From Actinomucor elegans (taxonomy: Eukaryota; Mucoromycota; Mucoromycetes; Mucorales; Mucoraceae): a stretch of 64,000 nucleotides of DNA. Under the pieces are notes generated by a model that saw only the letters and a program-made list of their open reading frames with translations, searched no databases and was not told the origin of the DNA. The DNA is taken from NCBI GenBank assembly GCA_026027325.1, contig JAMSLZ010000001.1, positions 2,232,001 through 2,296,000 of the forward strand, read 5' to 3'. Shown here in pieces: positions 42,824 to 53,797 of the stretch. Made by a program: the position numbers and the translations under genes. Every line of letters starts with the position of its first letter. Positions within the stretch are counted from its first letter, which is position 1.

Positions 42824-45165
42824 TTGGTGAACCAAGATTTTGACCATTTACTTAGATTGATTAATCTAGCCATTATTCAGTATTAACTAGTTTTGATCGG
42901 CTCCTATATGAACAGACCGTTTGAAATTAAATATTTTTACAATAAAAAAAAACTTCTTTTGTAATGCTACTTGAATAATGGATTAGCAATGATTGCCGAT
43001 TGATGAGCGTATCTGTTTTGGGCTCTATACGACGCATATTGGTAATGCCAAGATCAGATAGATGCTTTTTCGTAAATATAGGTAAGCCCATTTTTTGAGT
43101 CTACTACTTCATTGTCTCTACAAACTAGTGTGTGCATTTTTGTGGTGCCTCTTATAGTGTTGCTTATGGCAGTTAATTTGATTAATTATGTTTCTTCCAA
43201 ATCTCAAAGTGATGGCAAGAGCCATCTTTGATACGTAATGGTGTGTTGGTCTACTATGGTATTTGCTGTTGTTCCATTTCTTTGTTGAGATATTACTGTG
43301 GGCTTGAACACTGATGTATTCTAAAAAAAAACTGTCTTTATTCTTCAGTTTATCAGATCAGGGTATTATTGAATGCCGCCAAAGTCGCTTTTATTTAAGA
43401 CTGATATGTCGTGTGAAAGTGGACCAAATTTCTATTGTTAAACTGCACAATAAAAAATAAAACTAGTTATGCTTCAGTAGAAAGCGTATAATGCTATTGT
43501 ATGCAATGGATCTTTTTATTACAGTATGTACTAACGAGTAAGAAGAGGATTCCTCCAAAAACAGGTATCCCTACGGTCTGCTATTGTGGTAAAGTTCACA
43601 TATGGTACTCTGCATGAATATATTTAAAAAAAAAAAAAGATTTGTCAATTTCATCAGTATGCTCTTTCGAAAATATAAATGCAAGAGGACACAAGTTAGC
43701 TGGATAATAATCTTTCATTTTTTGAAATTAAAATATATATAAAAAAAAGGTACAATCAAGTTCTAATCGACCATACCCTTGTTTTACGGCAACTATTATA
43801 GTTTAAATTCGTATTATATGATGTCTACTCAGTTCGATTCTGTCTCCATGTTGTGCCATATTCATCTACAAGCCACTGGACATTCATCCAGTCCGATTAA
43901 TTCGTCCTGCATGCTATGATTCAATTTTTTATGGAGTATCAACTATTAACAGCTGCTTGAGTATAAAAAACTACAGTCTAGATGATTGACCCACAAGCGA
44001 TCCCGGTAGATTCCGGATACAAAGTCGCGTTTGACTAGTATGCCACGGTTCAAAGAACATGCTTTGTGAGCTGATACTTCAATTTGAGAACAATTTGTTA
44101 CTTTAGTCTCGTTGAAATAACGGTAGGTAGAAATAATTTCTCATCGATATTACCAAAGTGATGATAGAGGGCTATAGACTAGCGGTTTCCTAAGGGTCCC
44201 ACTTTTTTTATTTTATTGTATTGATAATATCCGTATATATGTTCAGTTTTCACCAGTTCATTTTCTGTAAAGCTACTTGTTTCTGTGTCTTCTTTAGTGT
44301 AACCATAATTTCTTGATTCCAATCAACTAGATGCTTTCTTCAATAAAGAATGCTTGTCGCAAAAACCTTCCTGTTGATAAAATGACTTTTTTTTTTTTTT
44401 TTTTTTTTTTTTCAGTGTGTGGATCGGCATCAAATTTGTTTATAGGTAAAAGAGTGCTTCGGCAGATATATTAAAAAAGGACAAGATAAAATTTGGTACT
44501 ACTCTGCGGAACCAAACTATGAAAATATTTTTTATGGCTAAAAAATTAGTAAAGGCTTTCATATTTAATGTGGATGTTATTGTTTTTCTTTTCCTATTAA
44601 GCGCCCGGATATCTGGTTAATTATGTATGTTGATCTTTTTAATTTTATTATTGTTTTTTTTTCTATATCACCAACATCGGATATTGCATTTTCGTGCGAC
44701 ATTTCTCTGCAGGACTCTTAAAAATCTCACACACAGACATATTTCGTGTAGTGGCTTGGTGAATGAAATAGATGGCGAGTGCCGATCGTTTATTTGTTAT
44801 CATAACTTTATATAATGATAAAGAAGAAGGGTATATACCGACGATAAAGAATGCGTCGCTTTGGATGTAATGATGCTTCCCATCGGCATATTGCAGTAGT
44901 CACGTTTGAAACGAAGGGTTAGCCTTTTTTACAGAAATGGCCATTTTTTATTGCTGCCGTGCTATGCGCCTCATAGATTGATTGGCCGCCTTAATAAACT
45001 TAATCCAGGTTATCGTAGTTTTCCTTTGTGAAACCTAGAGGATCAGTTGCCATGTAGTTTAATAAACAGTCTCTAATTTAGTGTATATATATGTAAGTAC
45101 ACACGCTTCAAGTGAACAATTACCTCTTTTTTCGCTCAAACACCTTTTTTTTAAAAAATTCAAAT
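42824..45165. other. Long gene-poor region with a partial repeat element
   Basis: 2.3 kb with no supported gene. It includes two units of the dispersed family (about 43836 and 44009), a long T-run (about 44390-44412) and scattered short ORFs. The Vcx1-type gene promoter is at the right end. Confidence 0.45.
43836..44062 (+). repeat. Dispersed element, two-unit partial copy
   Basis: The clear unit at 44009 reads GATTCCGGATACAAAGTCGC, GTTTGACTAGTATG, then GGTTCAAAGAACATG. A weak upstream unit at 43836 reads GATTCTGTCTCCATGTTGTG, CCATATTCATC. Aligned positions are about 172 bp apart, the family spacing. No third unit is visible. Confidence 0.45.
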
Positions 45166-46737
45166 ATGAATGAACGAGAACATTTATTACCTCATCACAG
45201 TGAGGAAGAGCATTTGACTTTCAAGACCTCATTCAAAAACACATTGTGTTCTTCAAGAATCAATTGGCTTCTCATCTTTGTTCCCATCGCCTTGTTCTTT
45301 TCCAAATCTTCTGACAGTGTTGTCTTTTCTTTGAATTTCATTGCTATTATTCCTCTTGCCAAGCTTCTTGGTTTTGCCACCGAGGAAATTGCCTTAAGAT
45401 CTGGCTCTGTTATTGGCTCTGTAAGTAATTCACCATGATAAGCGCTGCAGTGACTCATGTTTGTTGTATATTAGCTTTTGAACGCAACTTTTGGTAATGC
45501 TGTTGAGCTTATTCTTGGTATGATTGCATTAAAGGAAGGTTTGGTTCGTGTTGTTCAAGGTAACGTAAGGTAATCGTAATGTTTATAGTGGTAATTGACA
45601 AAATTTACTTCTTTAGCTTCTATTTTGGGTTCCATCTTGTCCAACATTTTACTTGTAAATTATATTTAAACTCTGATTACAACATGTATTTATAGTGTAT
45701 ATGTAGGTTCTCGGCTGTTGTTTCTTGTTGGGTGGTATTGGTCGCTCTGAACAATCTTTCAACTCTACTGGTAGGTTTTGAATCAGTTACGAATGAACAG
45801 AAAAACTTATGTGTTATATTAGCTGCTCAAACTTCTACTTCTCTCTTGGGTTTAACTGCTCTTTCTTTGTTGATTCCTGCTGCTTTCAGTGGTACTGCTG
45901 CTCATACTAATGAAGCCAATTCTGGTATTATCAACTTGAGTCATGGTACTGCTATTATTCTCTTGATTGTTTATGTTCTTTACTTGGTTTTCCAACTCAA
46001 GACTCATTCCGAATTGGTAACGAATAGATAAGAGCGTAAAATGGTCGGATACTAATTGTGATGCTATAGTTTGAAGACGAGGCTGATGAAGAAGAGAAGC
46101 CTCACACTACTCTTGTTTTCTCTATCGTATCGTAAGTGATATAGGCTCGTAGCGTAACTATCAACTTATGTCCATTGTATAGCTTATTAGCCATTGCCTG
46201 CATTATCGCTCTTCACGCTGAGAACCTTGTTGGCGCGTAAGTACTCTTGTTAATGTTACACGCTCATTTAAACTCATTTTAAAATACTCTATATAGTATT
46301 GAAGGTGTTGTTGAGGTCTGGGGTTTGAATGAAACCTTTGTTGGTCTTATCATTCTTCCTCTTGTTGGCAAGTAAGTATGAAATATGAAACATTTATAAA
46401 CACAGAACTGACTCTTTTTTTTTATAGCGCTGCTGAGCATGTCAGCTCTATTACATTTGCCATGAAGAACAAGATGAATTTGTGTATTGGTATTGCCATT
46501 TCTTCTTCTCTTCAAATTGGTCTTTTGGTCTCTCCTGTTCTTGTATTGACTGGTTGGGCTATCGATGTGCCCATGACCTTCTTCTTTGAAATCTTTGAAA
46601 CTGTTGTCTTGTTCTCAAGTGTCTTGGTAGTCAACTACCTTATTGCTGATGGTAAATCTAACTGGCTCGAGGGCGCTTTGCTCTTGTCTTGTTATGCCAT
46701 CGTTGCTTTGGCTTTCTTTTACCATCCTACCGTTTAA
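45166..46737 (+). CDS. VCX1: Vacuolar Ca2+/H+ antiporter (CAX/Vcx1 type)
   Basis: CAX-family antiporter that loads Ca2+ into the vacuole against H+. Nine exons: join(45166..45420, 45475..45559, 45617..45654, 45707..45770, 45823..46016, 46070..46131, 46183..46236, 46297..46371, 46428..46737), 378 aa; introns 51-60 bp. The two inverted c-repeats of the ion site are present: [20 protein letters not shown] and [17 protein letters not shown]. Eleven or so hydrophobic helices are split by an acidic loop ([11 protein letters not shown]), as in Vcx1. [19 protein letters not shown] is diagnostic and fixes the second donor at CAAG/GTAACG. It is a compact protein with a short N-terminus, so any N-terminal autoinhibitory domain is absent. 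Ion specificity is inferred from the family. Confidence 0.95.
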
Positions 46738-47728
46738 ACAATAAAGTTTTTTTTATAATATTAAAAGGGACATTCTATGGGTTCCAACGTACTGGTTTTG
46801 TTTTATGATGTATCACGTTACAAACTTTTAAGCTTCAGTGTGTATGTATCACTAGTAAATGCTTGGCTTTTCCTGTACCGCCTTATGCAACCTGTTAGAA
46901 GTACTTATTGCAGACCTTTCTACATATATATATTGATACTATTTGTAAATATAAAGGGATGTTATCTGATTTAACTATAGGTATGGGACGACTTTTTTTT
47001 TTTAAAAAAAAAAAGAATACATTTTCTGTGTACCTGAATTCCCCTTTGTGTTTCAAATACTCGGGCTAAATGTTCGTTGGCCCCAACTTTATGCCGAACA
47101 TTTACTAAATAATAGGGTACTACATGAGGCTTACGCAATGTGATACATGTACTCTTGTCTATAGCGTCTCTGTACTATCGTTTAAACTTCTTTGTATACG
47201 TTTTATTTTCATTTATTAAGCATGTATCGATTAAACTTTAATTCCATTGGCCGCCAAAAATTGAATAATTATGGTTGTGCATAAATCCATAGAATCCATC
47301 AATCACTAAAAACACAATAGAACTTTGATTTCCAATAAATACATAAAAACAAATATGCTCTTTTTGACAAAGTTGCTTTTTTTTTCCAACCATAATAACA
47401 AACTAATGACGAGACGAATAGCTCCGCTCGCATAATTTTTTTTATTCCTGGAACAACCTATTTCCTTTTTATTTTACATAATAAATCATTCGACACATAG
47501 AATAAAAATATTGTCCATTCAATGATACAAATAACAAGTTACACTTCCTTAAATTCATAGAGTTATTCTGATAAAAAAAAAGTGACTATATCTCGCATGT
47601 TTTTTCAAGGTAAAGTATTTTTTTTTTGTACTAAAACAAGATAAAATGCCTAGCACTACAAGATAAGTCTACAGTTTTGTCATAGAACCGCACAAAAAAA
47701 TAAAAATAAATAAATAACAATTTTAGCC

Positions 47729-48205
47729 TAAGGGTATACCTTTTTCGAGTTTTGTTTATTCTCCGAAATCAAGTCATTTTTAACATCGACATTCTTCATC
47801 CAATGCTGGCTTAATGTCTCATCTGATGACTAGTACATGTTCAAAATGAATTGTTGCATCCGCTAGAAATACTATTTGACTGAGGTTCAGCGGTATTATT
47901 ACATTATAGAGACTAGTTGTGAAGAACATGCATTCTATATATGATCTAGATCTCTCGATGGATCTCGGTCAAACGTCGCATCAGATCAATAGCACATTCT
48001 AAGAGTAATTTACAGAATCTATTTTTAAAAAAACATCACTCAATAGATAAACATGTAGTATAGTGTGCCCATCAATGGTTAATTCAGAAATGTCATCTAT
48101 TCCACATCTTTTTGATCTATAGATCTCTCGGTTGATCTCGGTCCAATCTCACATTATATGAGCAGTTTGTGCTCAGAACGAGCGGCTGCATCTGGTAAGA
48201 CTAAT
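47729..48205 (+). repeat. Three-unit dispersed element, copy at 47.7-48.2 kb
   Basis: Unit 1 reads GGCTTAATGTCTCATCTGAT, GACTAGTACATGTTCAAAAT, GAATTGTTGCATCCGCTAG. Unit 2 is GATCTCGGTCAAACGTCGCA, TCAGATCAATAGCACATTCT. Unit 3 is GATCTCGGTCCAATCTCACA with GTTTGTGCTCAGAACG and GGCTGCATCTGG. Anchors 47819, 47978 and 48151 are 159 and 173 bp apart. Units 2 and 3 are preceded by GATCTCTCG(A/G). A GGTATACC lies ~60 bp upstream of unit 1, as in the 59-kb copy. Confidence 0.75.
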
Positions 48206-48894
48206 TTATTCCTTTCGAATGGTTGGGCTGTATGAATCACTTGGTTCTCATTTGTTCCTTTTGTCACCTTTTCAAAAGACAAAATAAACTATCATGATAT
48301 CCCTTCCCTCCCCCTCAATCTCCTTGGTTTGGCGATATGGTGTCATTGTATATGATGGGAGAAAAAAAAAAGAGAACCTTTTTACTCTAAACACAAGGCC
48401 TTGACAGTTTAAATGACAAATAGATATGCCTACCATTTGTGTCTTGCACAATGGCGTTGTCTGTGTAATTCACTACATACTTGGCGTTTTTGATCGTATC
48501 ACTACAGGAACCAAAGATGGCCATGTGTTTCTGGGGTACGGGACAAGTATTGTGTTACTATATAAAATAGGAGGAATGACTATATAAAGCAAATTATGAT
48601 CTTCACGAATATTTTGTCTTGTGATAGAGAAAAAGCATGGGATTCCATTATGTGGCACGCTTTATAAACAAGGACCACAATGATAGTTGTTTTTATGTCA
48701 ATTAGATTGTATATAATAAGTCTTTGAGTTCACTGTCTTGTTTTTTTTTGAGGGGATCAAACTCTATGTATACCACTCTTTCTATCCAGTCCCAGCGCTT
48801 GCATCATCTGACAAAATCGGCTGAAGTGAATTCACAAGCATCATCTGTCCGCTTGTTTATGTTACACGGCGTATTTGATGTTGTGGTGTGTAGT

Positions 48895-48960
48895 ACATGT
48901 GTCGGAAGTACATGCGTCTCTTGTCATCGGAAGTAGATTACGCGCATCTCTTGTAATCGA
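48895..48960. repeat. Imperfect tandem duplication (~29 bp x2)
   Basis: TCGGAAGTACATGCGTCTCT then TGTCATCGGAAGTAGATTAC and GCGCATCTCTTGTAATCG are two adjacent diverged copies of one segment. A further ACATG/CTTGTAATG echo lies downstream near 48980. Confidence 0.6.
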
Positions 48961-49049
48961 TCAGAACGGTTACATGAACACCTTCTTGTAATGCACGCAC
49001 GGACTTGCACCTACAGTGTTACATAAGAATCGTTATCTTGTTACCTGGA

Positions 49050-49095
49050 AGGCGTTATGCTATGCTATGTTATGCTATGTTATATGCTATGTAGT
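49050..49095. repeat. (ATGCT/ATGTT)n microsatellite
   Basis: Tandem ATGCTATGTT-type units repeat four to five times between 49050 and 49095. No gene is associated. Confidence 0.8.
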
Positions 49096-49398
49096 CTTTG
49101 TCTATACAATAATTGCACATATTTACTTTTAATGAACGAGGACAAGGGTACACTTTTGTGCAACGCACGCTAGAGAGAATGCATCTCAGATGAGCATTTG
49201 TATCCCCTTTTGCTAAAGTTCAGATATAGAAGGCTTGATTGAATCACCATGTGATTATACGCAATTTCATTGTATATATTTGTTAGCCTGGATCTGTGAT
49301 ATTAAAAAAAAGGATGTAACACGGAATGCAAAAAGAAAAAATCGATTTCATGTTCTATTTTTCTTGTTCTTTCACTTGTTCTACACTTTCTTATAATA

Positions 49399-50701
49399 AT
49401 GTCTAGCGCTTTTTATCAGCCTAACCCTAGTAATATTAATCAAGATGAAGCAGAAGCTGGATCTATACTAGTGGCTCTTGCAAATCATCACCGTAAATCC
49501 ATGTCGATTCATAGTTTACTTGGTACATAGCATGGTTGAGATGATGAGAAAAAAATAAATAATACTAATATCACCTTTAGAATCCAACGGCCCAGACAGT
49601 AAAAAAACTGCTTTTACTGTAAGTAACTATAAACCTCGTTCTGTGTACAATAACTAGTAACACTGTAATAAAAAGGATAATAGAGCAGTATCACAGGGTA
49701 AACTACGTGAATCAGCAGATGAACAATGTAATATACACACATATACATGTATACATATATTAAATAAGTATCTTATACAGATCCTGCTACTCCACCACCC
49801 ACCCATTATTCATATCAGCCACCTAAGCTGCGTGGTAAGTCGTGTTTATGTCTGCATACAAGAAGCTCATTATGTGAACAGAACGTATGCACTCATCACC
49901 TGAAGTTATGCAACATCAACAAAACAATGCATATGTGACGCATCCACCTCATATGGCAAAAGGAAGAGGGTTAGTTGTATATATATATATATATATATCG
50001 GTGAAAAGATGTGTACTGATAATATATTTATGATAGTGACACCGTTCAGCATTATCAACCGCATCATGTAAGTTATACTTTATAGCCCAATCCTACCTAC
50101 TTATCACATCTATGCAGTTAAAACACCAACAACAACATGCTTATCCATCAAAAGACTTTTCAAGACAATACACCAATATGGTAAGTTCTTTTGTAAACGC
50201 ATGCTTCTTTCCATGTATTCAAGCAAAAAATAGAAACAGAACCCAAAGATAAGAAGAAACGCGCTTCAGGCATACATCAGTTACATGACATACACCGACA
50301 TGACGCGTAAAAGAATGGTAAATACTGAACTTTTTACGACTGAGAAAAAATGAGGCTGATGTATTGTATAGAAACAGGGACCAACAATGATGCATACAAA
50401 ACCTAATCTTCCTCCTGCATCGAGATACATTGCTGCACCTCCATCAAATTACCAACAGCCACTTGCATCTCCACCTTACCCACACCAGCAACGACGATAC
50501 CATCCACTTCATCATCCATACCAACAAAAACCAACCAAAAGATATTTGCAAGCTCCCTTGTCTCCCCCATCACCTAAAAGTACTAAATTGATCGTTGAAA
50601 AGCCCTTGACCGCTTTTCTACATCATCAAAGAGGTCCTCCTCCTCCACCTCCTCCATCATCTCATCATCACCAACATGCTGTAGTAGTACCGAGACGCTA
50701 A
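49399..50701 (+). CDS. Nine-exon His/Gln/Pro-rich protein, unknown function
   Basis: No named family recognised. Exons: join(49399..49522, 49581..49618, 49676..49727, 49781..49834, 49882..49969, 50037..50067, 50118..50180, 50234..50317, 50372..50701), 287 aa. All eight introns (47-67 bp) are fixed by phase. Most of the protein is low-complexity His/Gln/Pro/Tyr, ending with a proline run and SSHHHQHAVVVPRR. One short ordered, basic block, residues ~151-178 encoded by exon 8, stands out: NPKIRRNALQAYISYM then TYTDMTRKRM. It looks like a conserved helical motif and is preceded by FSRQYTNM. Such a composition suits a regulatory or RNA/chromatin-associated protein (inference). Very small exons (31-88 nt) make it invisible to simple ORF scans except its last exon. 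Confidence 0.7.
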
Positions 50702-51830
50702 AACAAAAACCCCCTGTGTATAATATACCGTCTGTAAATAATATCTAATAAAAAACACTTCCTTAAAAGTAACTTGTAGAATATCCACATTTGGATATCA
50801 AAATCGTATCTGTTATTTGGTTTCTGGACAAGGATATATAATTAAGCCATTCCCATTTGAATAAATCAGTTTTTATAACTATACACTATGTCAATTAGCA
50901 TCAGAGCAGGGAGAGAGAGAGAGAGAGTGGAATGCGATAAAGATGGAATAACCTTAAAATCACATCTAGATCAATGAGTTATTCAATAATATAGAATGTG
51001 GGTTGATTAAATAATAACTCTAATCGATTCAAGGTATAGATTATATAATAGTCATCCAATACGGTAATAAACAAAGCTCAAATTGAAAGATCGATTGATC
51101 GTTAATTTGAGATCATATGTTTTACAGTCGTTCACTAAAATGGAATATACGCATCAAAAAAAAAAAATCCATTCTATTAAATTTAATGTCTCATTCTGAC
51201 CATGGGCTAGTCATCAAATGCAACATCAAGCCGAGATCCATCAAGAAATGGAAAGATGAAAATAAAGCTTGATTTCAGAAAAATTCTAATCTTGTTATTT
51301 TATTTTTGTCAAGCGCAAAGACACCATTTGCAGCAAAATGTAGTTTTTTCATAATATATCTTTTAACACTACAGACTTAACGTGTCTGAAAGTAAGCAAT
51401 TACTTTTTTTTTTATTTTATTTTGGAGGTTTTTAATTTATATAAAATGTTTGGGCAGCTAAATGTTGTCTCTTTTTTTTTTCAAGACAACGTAATCAATT
51501 GAATATCTCGTTTTTAATATAGATTGTGATTTTATGAATAATAAATCACGTTTCTTAATAATAAAAAAAGGGGGGAGGAGGGTGTTTTGGAAGGAATAGA
51601 GATGTTAGGCTGGTCTAAGTAACACTACTAGAAGCTGAGAACCCATTAATAGCGATTTCTACATCATGGGCATATATTACCACGTTAAAGTAGGATTAAA
51701 AAAAAATATTATACTGCTAATATTCGATCTAATTAAATAGACATCTTCTATCTATTATGTATCTATATCTATCTCATAATTATCATCATACTAAAGATCG
51801 TGCTTGTCATATTTCCCACTTCCTTTGCTT
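50702..51830. other. Intergenic region with repeat scraps
   Basis: 1.1 kb, AT-rich, with a (GA)n run near 50910-50928, T/A-runs, and a G-run with GGGGGGAGGAGGG near 51570. A clear minus-strand dispersed unit is at 51175-51240 and weaker scraps lie near 50950 and 51110. No gene. Confidence 0.5.
51175..51240 (-). repeat. Single unit of dispersed repeat family
   Basis: The minus strand reads GATCTCGGCTTGATGTTGCA, TTTGATGACTAGCCC, very close to the family consensus. Companion units are at best weak. Confidence 0.6.
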
Positions 51831-52560
51831 TTATTCGTCTTCTTCGCAATCATTATCACAGTTAAAAGCTTTATCTTTTTTATTTTCGTCTTCATTTTTG
51901 TCTTCATTTTTACTTTTTTTATGATAAAGACCATCATTTTTTAGGTGCTTATCCACCTTATGTTCTGGAATGATAATAACAGCAGTTGTGGCAGTACTAC
52001 CTTCAATGCTAGTTTAAGTTTGAGTTATATCATTGAATGTGGTGACGGTAACAGTATCAACATTAATGGTTGTTAAGACTGCGAATGCTGCAATAGTAGT
52101 TATGGTAACGGTACCCGTCTGAGTGACAGAACTTTGGGTAGCAGTGGTTGTAACAATTTCTGATTCGGGCATACAGTTATCTATTGCGTTGCAATTATTG
52201 AAAAACTCACAGTTCCCATCTAGGACTTTGAAATTACGAATTCGAGTATTGGGTTTACTTAACATATAACTTAAAGCCACGACAGTGCCTGCGATGCTAT
52301 TCGCACCGGTAGCTGTAGCAATGTCTAATATATATATTATTAATATACAACGTTGGTAAACTTTACTGAAAGACATACTTTGCGGTGTGAAAATGAAACC
52401 ACCCAATGGATCTTTATTAAAAGGTTGGATTCTATTAGAAAGGGTAGTATCATAAGATCCATATTGATTCGAAGGGCAGAAGTTTCAAATTGTACTACAA
52501 ATTTTCATACCGATGCTAGGGTTAATTGTGGTGGCATCAAGGGTAGTATTGATATTGATA
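51831..52560 (-). pseudogene. Decayed Ser/Thr-rich secreted or surface protein gene
   Basis: The minus strand carries a protein-like frame in two exons, about 52560..52379 and 52324..51831, with a regular 54-bp intron (52325-52378, GTATGT...TTAG). The text reads as one protein across it: SYDTTLSNRIQPFNKDPLGG, then GANSIAGTVVALSYMLSKPN and FKVLDGNCEFFNNCNAIDNC. A Thr/Val-rich stretch (TVTITTIAAFAVLTT, VDTVTVTTF) and an acidic/lysine tail follow. In-frame stops at 52484-52486 (TGA) and 52014-52016 (TAA) interrupt it, although frame and composition continue past both. No in-frame ATG follows the first stop. More coding-like scraps continue upstream to about 52.85 kb. It is best read as a recent pseudogene of a wall or secreted protein. 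Confidence 0.5.
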
Positions 52561-52933
52561 GGGGCTTATAATGAGCAACAGGTTATTAACTTACACATTG
52601 TTTTTGTGTGCCATATACACAAGTTGAAAACATACACGTCCATTTACAAACAATTCCGAAGGCTATTCCCCTGTTACCGGTTCATTGCAAATGTTTCTTT
52701 AAGCAAGAAGACTGAAAGATCAGATATATTTTCAGGATATAAAGGACAGTTTCCTTCATTACTAGTATTCTTGATAATAACCTTATAACCATTGGTTTTT
52801 ATCACCAATACGTACCAAGTTATTGCCTTTATTCAGGTAAAGACTGGGCTCGTAAGTTGAACATTTCTTTGAGATTTCAATATAGCTTTGCTTCGATTTT
52901 TTTTTTCAAAATCTAAAAGACCTGTAGTACTAG

Positions 52934-53047
52934 TGCTTATTGGAAAAGTGGAATAAATGTCACCCTATTGCCGATGTCGGGCAAGAGTGTCTTGCCATGT
53001 ACAGAAAAGGTCCCACTCCAAACAACGTGTACTATTACGAGATATAA
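52934..53047 (+). CDS. Coding-like 3' exon fragment, unrecognised
   Basis: A 38-codon frame, preceded by a plausible acceptor (GTACTAG), ends at TAA 53045-53047. It reads CLLEKWNKCHPIADVGQECL and AMYRKGPTPNNVYYYEI. Its Cys spacing and composition look genuine, but no upstream exon could be joined convincingly; a short GTAAAGACTGGGCTC/GTAAGT stretch at ~52838-52852 is one candidate. It could be a relic 3' end or a small gene. Confidence 0.3.
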   Translation, partial: CLLEKWNKCHPIADVGQECLAMYRKGPTPNNVYYYEI

Positions 53048-53797
53048 TCATCAAAGATGGATCTTACACTGAAACAAAGCATCAATGATATATATCATTG
53101 ATGCTTTATTTTTATGATGAAGCATTCTCTAACTATTATTACATTCACGTTCATTCATAATATCTTTCAAGGAAATTTATCTACAAGTTTAGTTTTCAAA
53201 TTGCAACTGTAAGCAAACAATCGTGCTTATGTAGTTTCTGCCCATGAAACTATCAGGTACAAATAAGAGCTCAGATCGAAAACCAAGCATTTAAGAAAGT
53301 ATATTAGTTTCATCCAATGTATATATGCAAACATTTCTGCAACAAAACAGAGCCATATTGGTATGCACCGAGCCAATCAGTAGATAAAGGATTTTCAAGA
53401 TAATGTGATTAATGTTATTAACAAATTGCAAAAAAGAAAGTGTAATGCTAATCAGGTATACCTATCATATACACACCTAAGGCTAATTTTAAAAGAAGGT
53501 AGAATTCAATAAAAAAAAATCCTTTAAAAAGACTAAGGGAAAGCTTTTGGGCAGCCGAGGCAATTAAGATATTTATCAAGCGTGTGATTATAGACAAGAC
53601 GGTGAAACAATAAGGAATAGGACGCCTAATATATGACAAATGAAATATATTCAATGGAACATCTATAAAACCCAATGATTCCCGAACGAAAAGATAACGC
53701 AATTGATACGCAATGAGCAAAATAATTTGATATTTTTTTATAGCATTCTTTATTGATTTTTTTTTCTTATAAAACTAATTACTCTTTTCTTTTCTTT
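53048..53797. other. Spacer downstream of Pom152 gene
   Basis: 750 bp, AT-rich. It contains the 32-bp perfect palindrome listed separately and otherwise no coding signal. The minus ORF at 53448-53720 is AT-driven. Confidence 0.5.
53076..53107. repeat. Perfect 32-bp palindrome
   Basis: The left arm is AAAGCATCAATGATAT and the right arm is its exact reverse complement with no spacer. It lies 29 bp after the stop of the coding-like fragment ending at 53047. It could form a cruciform or a transcript hairpin. Confidence 0.9.

Larger units (their letters stand above)
46738..49398. other. Long intergenic region with dispersed repeat and microsatellites
   Basis: 2.7 kb without a supported gene. It holds the three-unit element (47.73-48.2 kb), a near-duplicated 29-bp stretch at about 48900-48960, and an ATGCT/ATGTT microsatellite near 49050-49095. 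Short ORFs (for example 48473-48658 minus) have no support. Confidence 0.5.

Noticed and set aside
47807..48200. Possible CRISPR-like array at the triple units
   Set aside because: Only three diverged units per locus with ~100-bp unlike spacers in a eukaryote; does not fit CRISPR.
48473..48658. Minus ORF of 61 codons downstream of the 47.7-kb element
   Set aside because: No known motif, no promoter or splice context, ordinary chance length for this DNA.
52353..52571. Plus-strand ORF of 72 codons
   Set aside because: Antisense shadow of the broken minus-strand secreted-protein gene.
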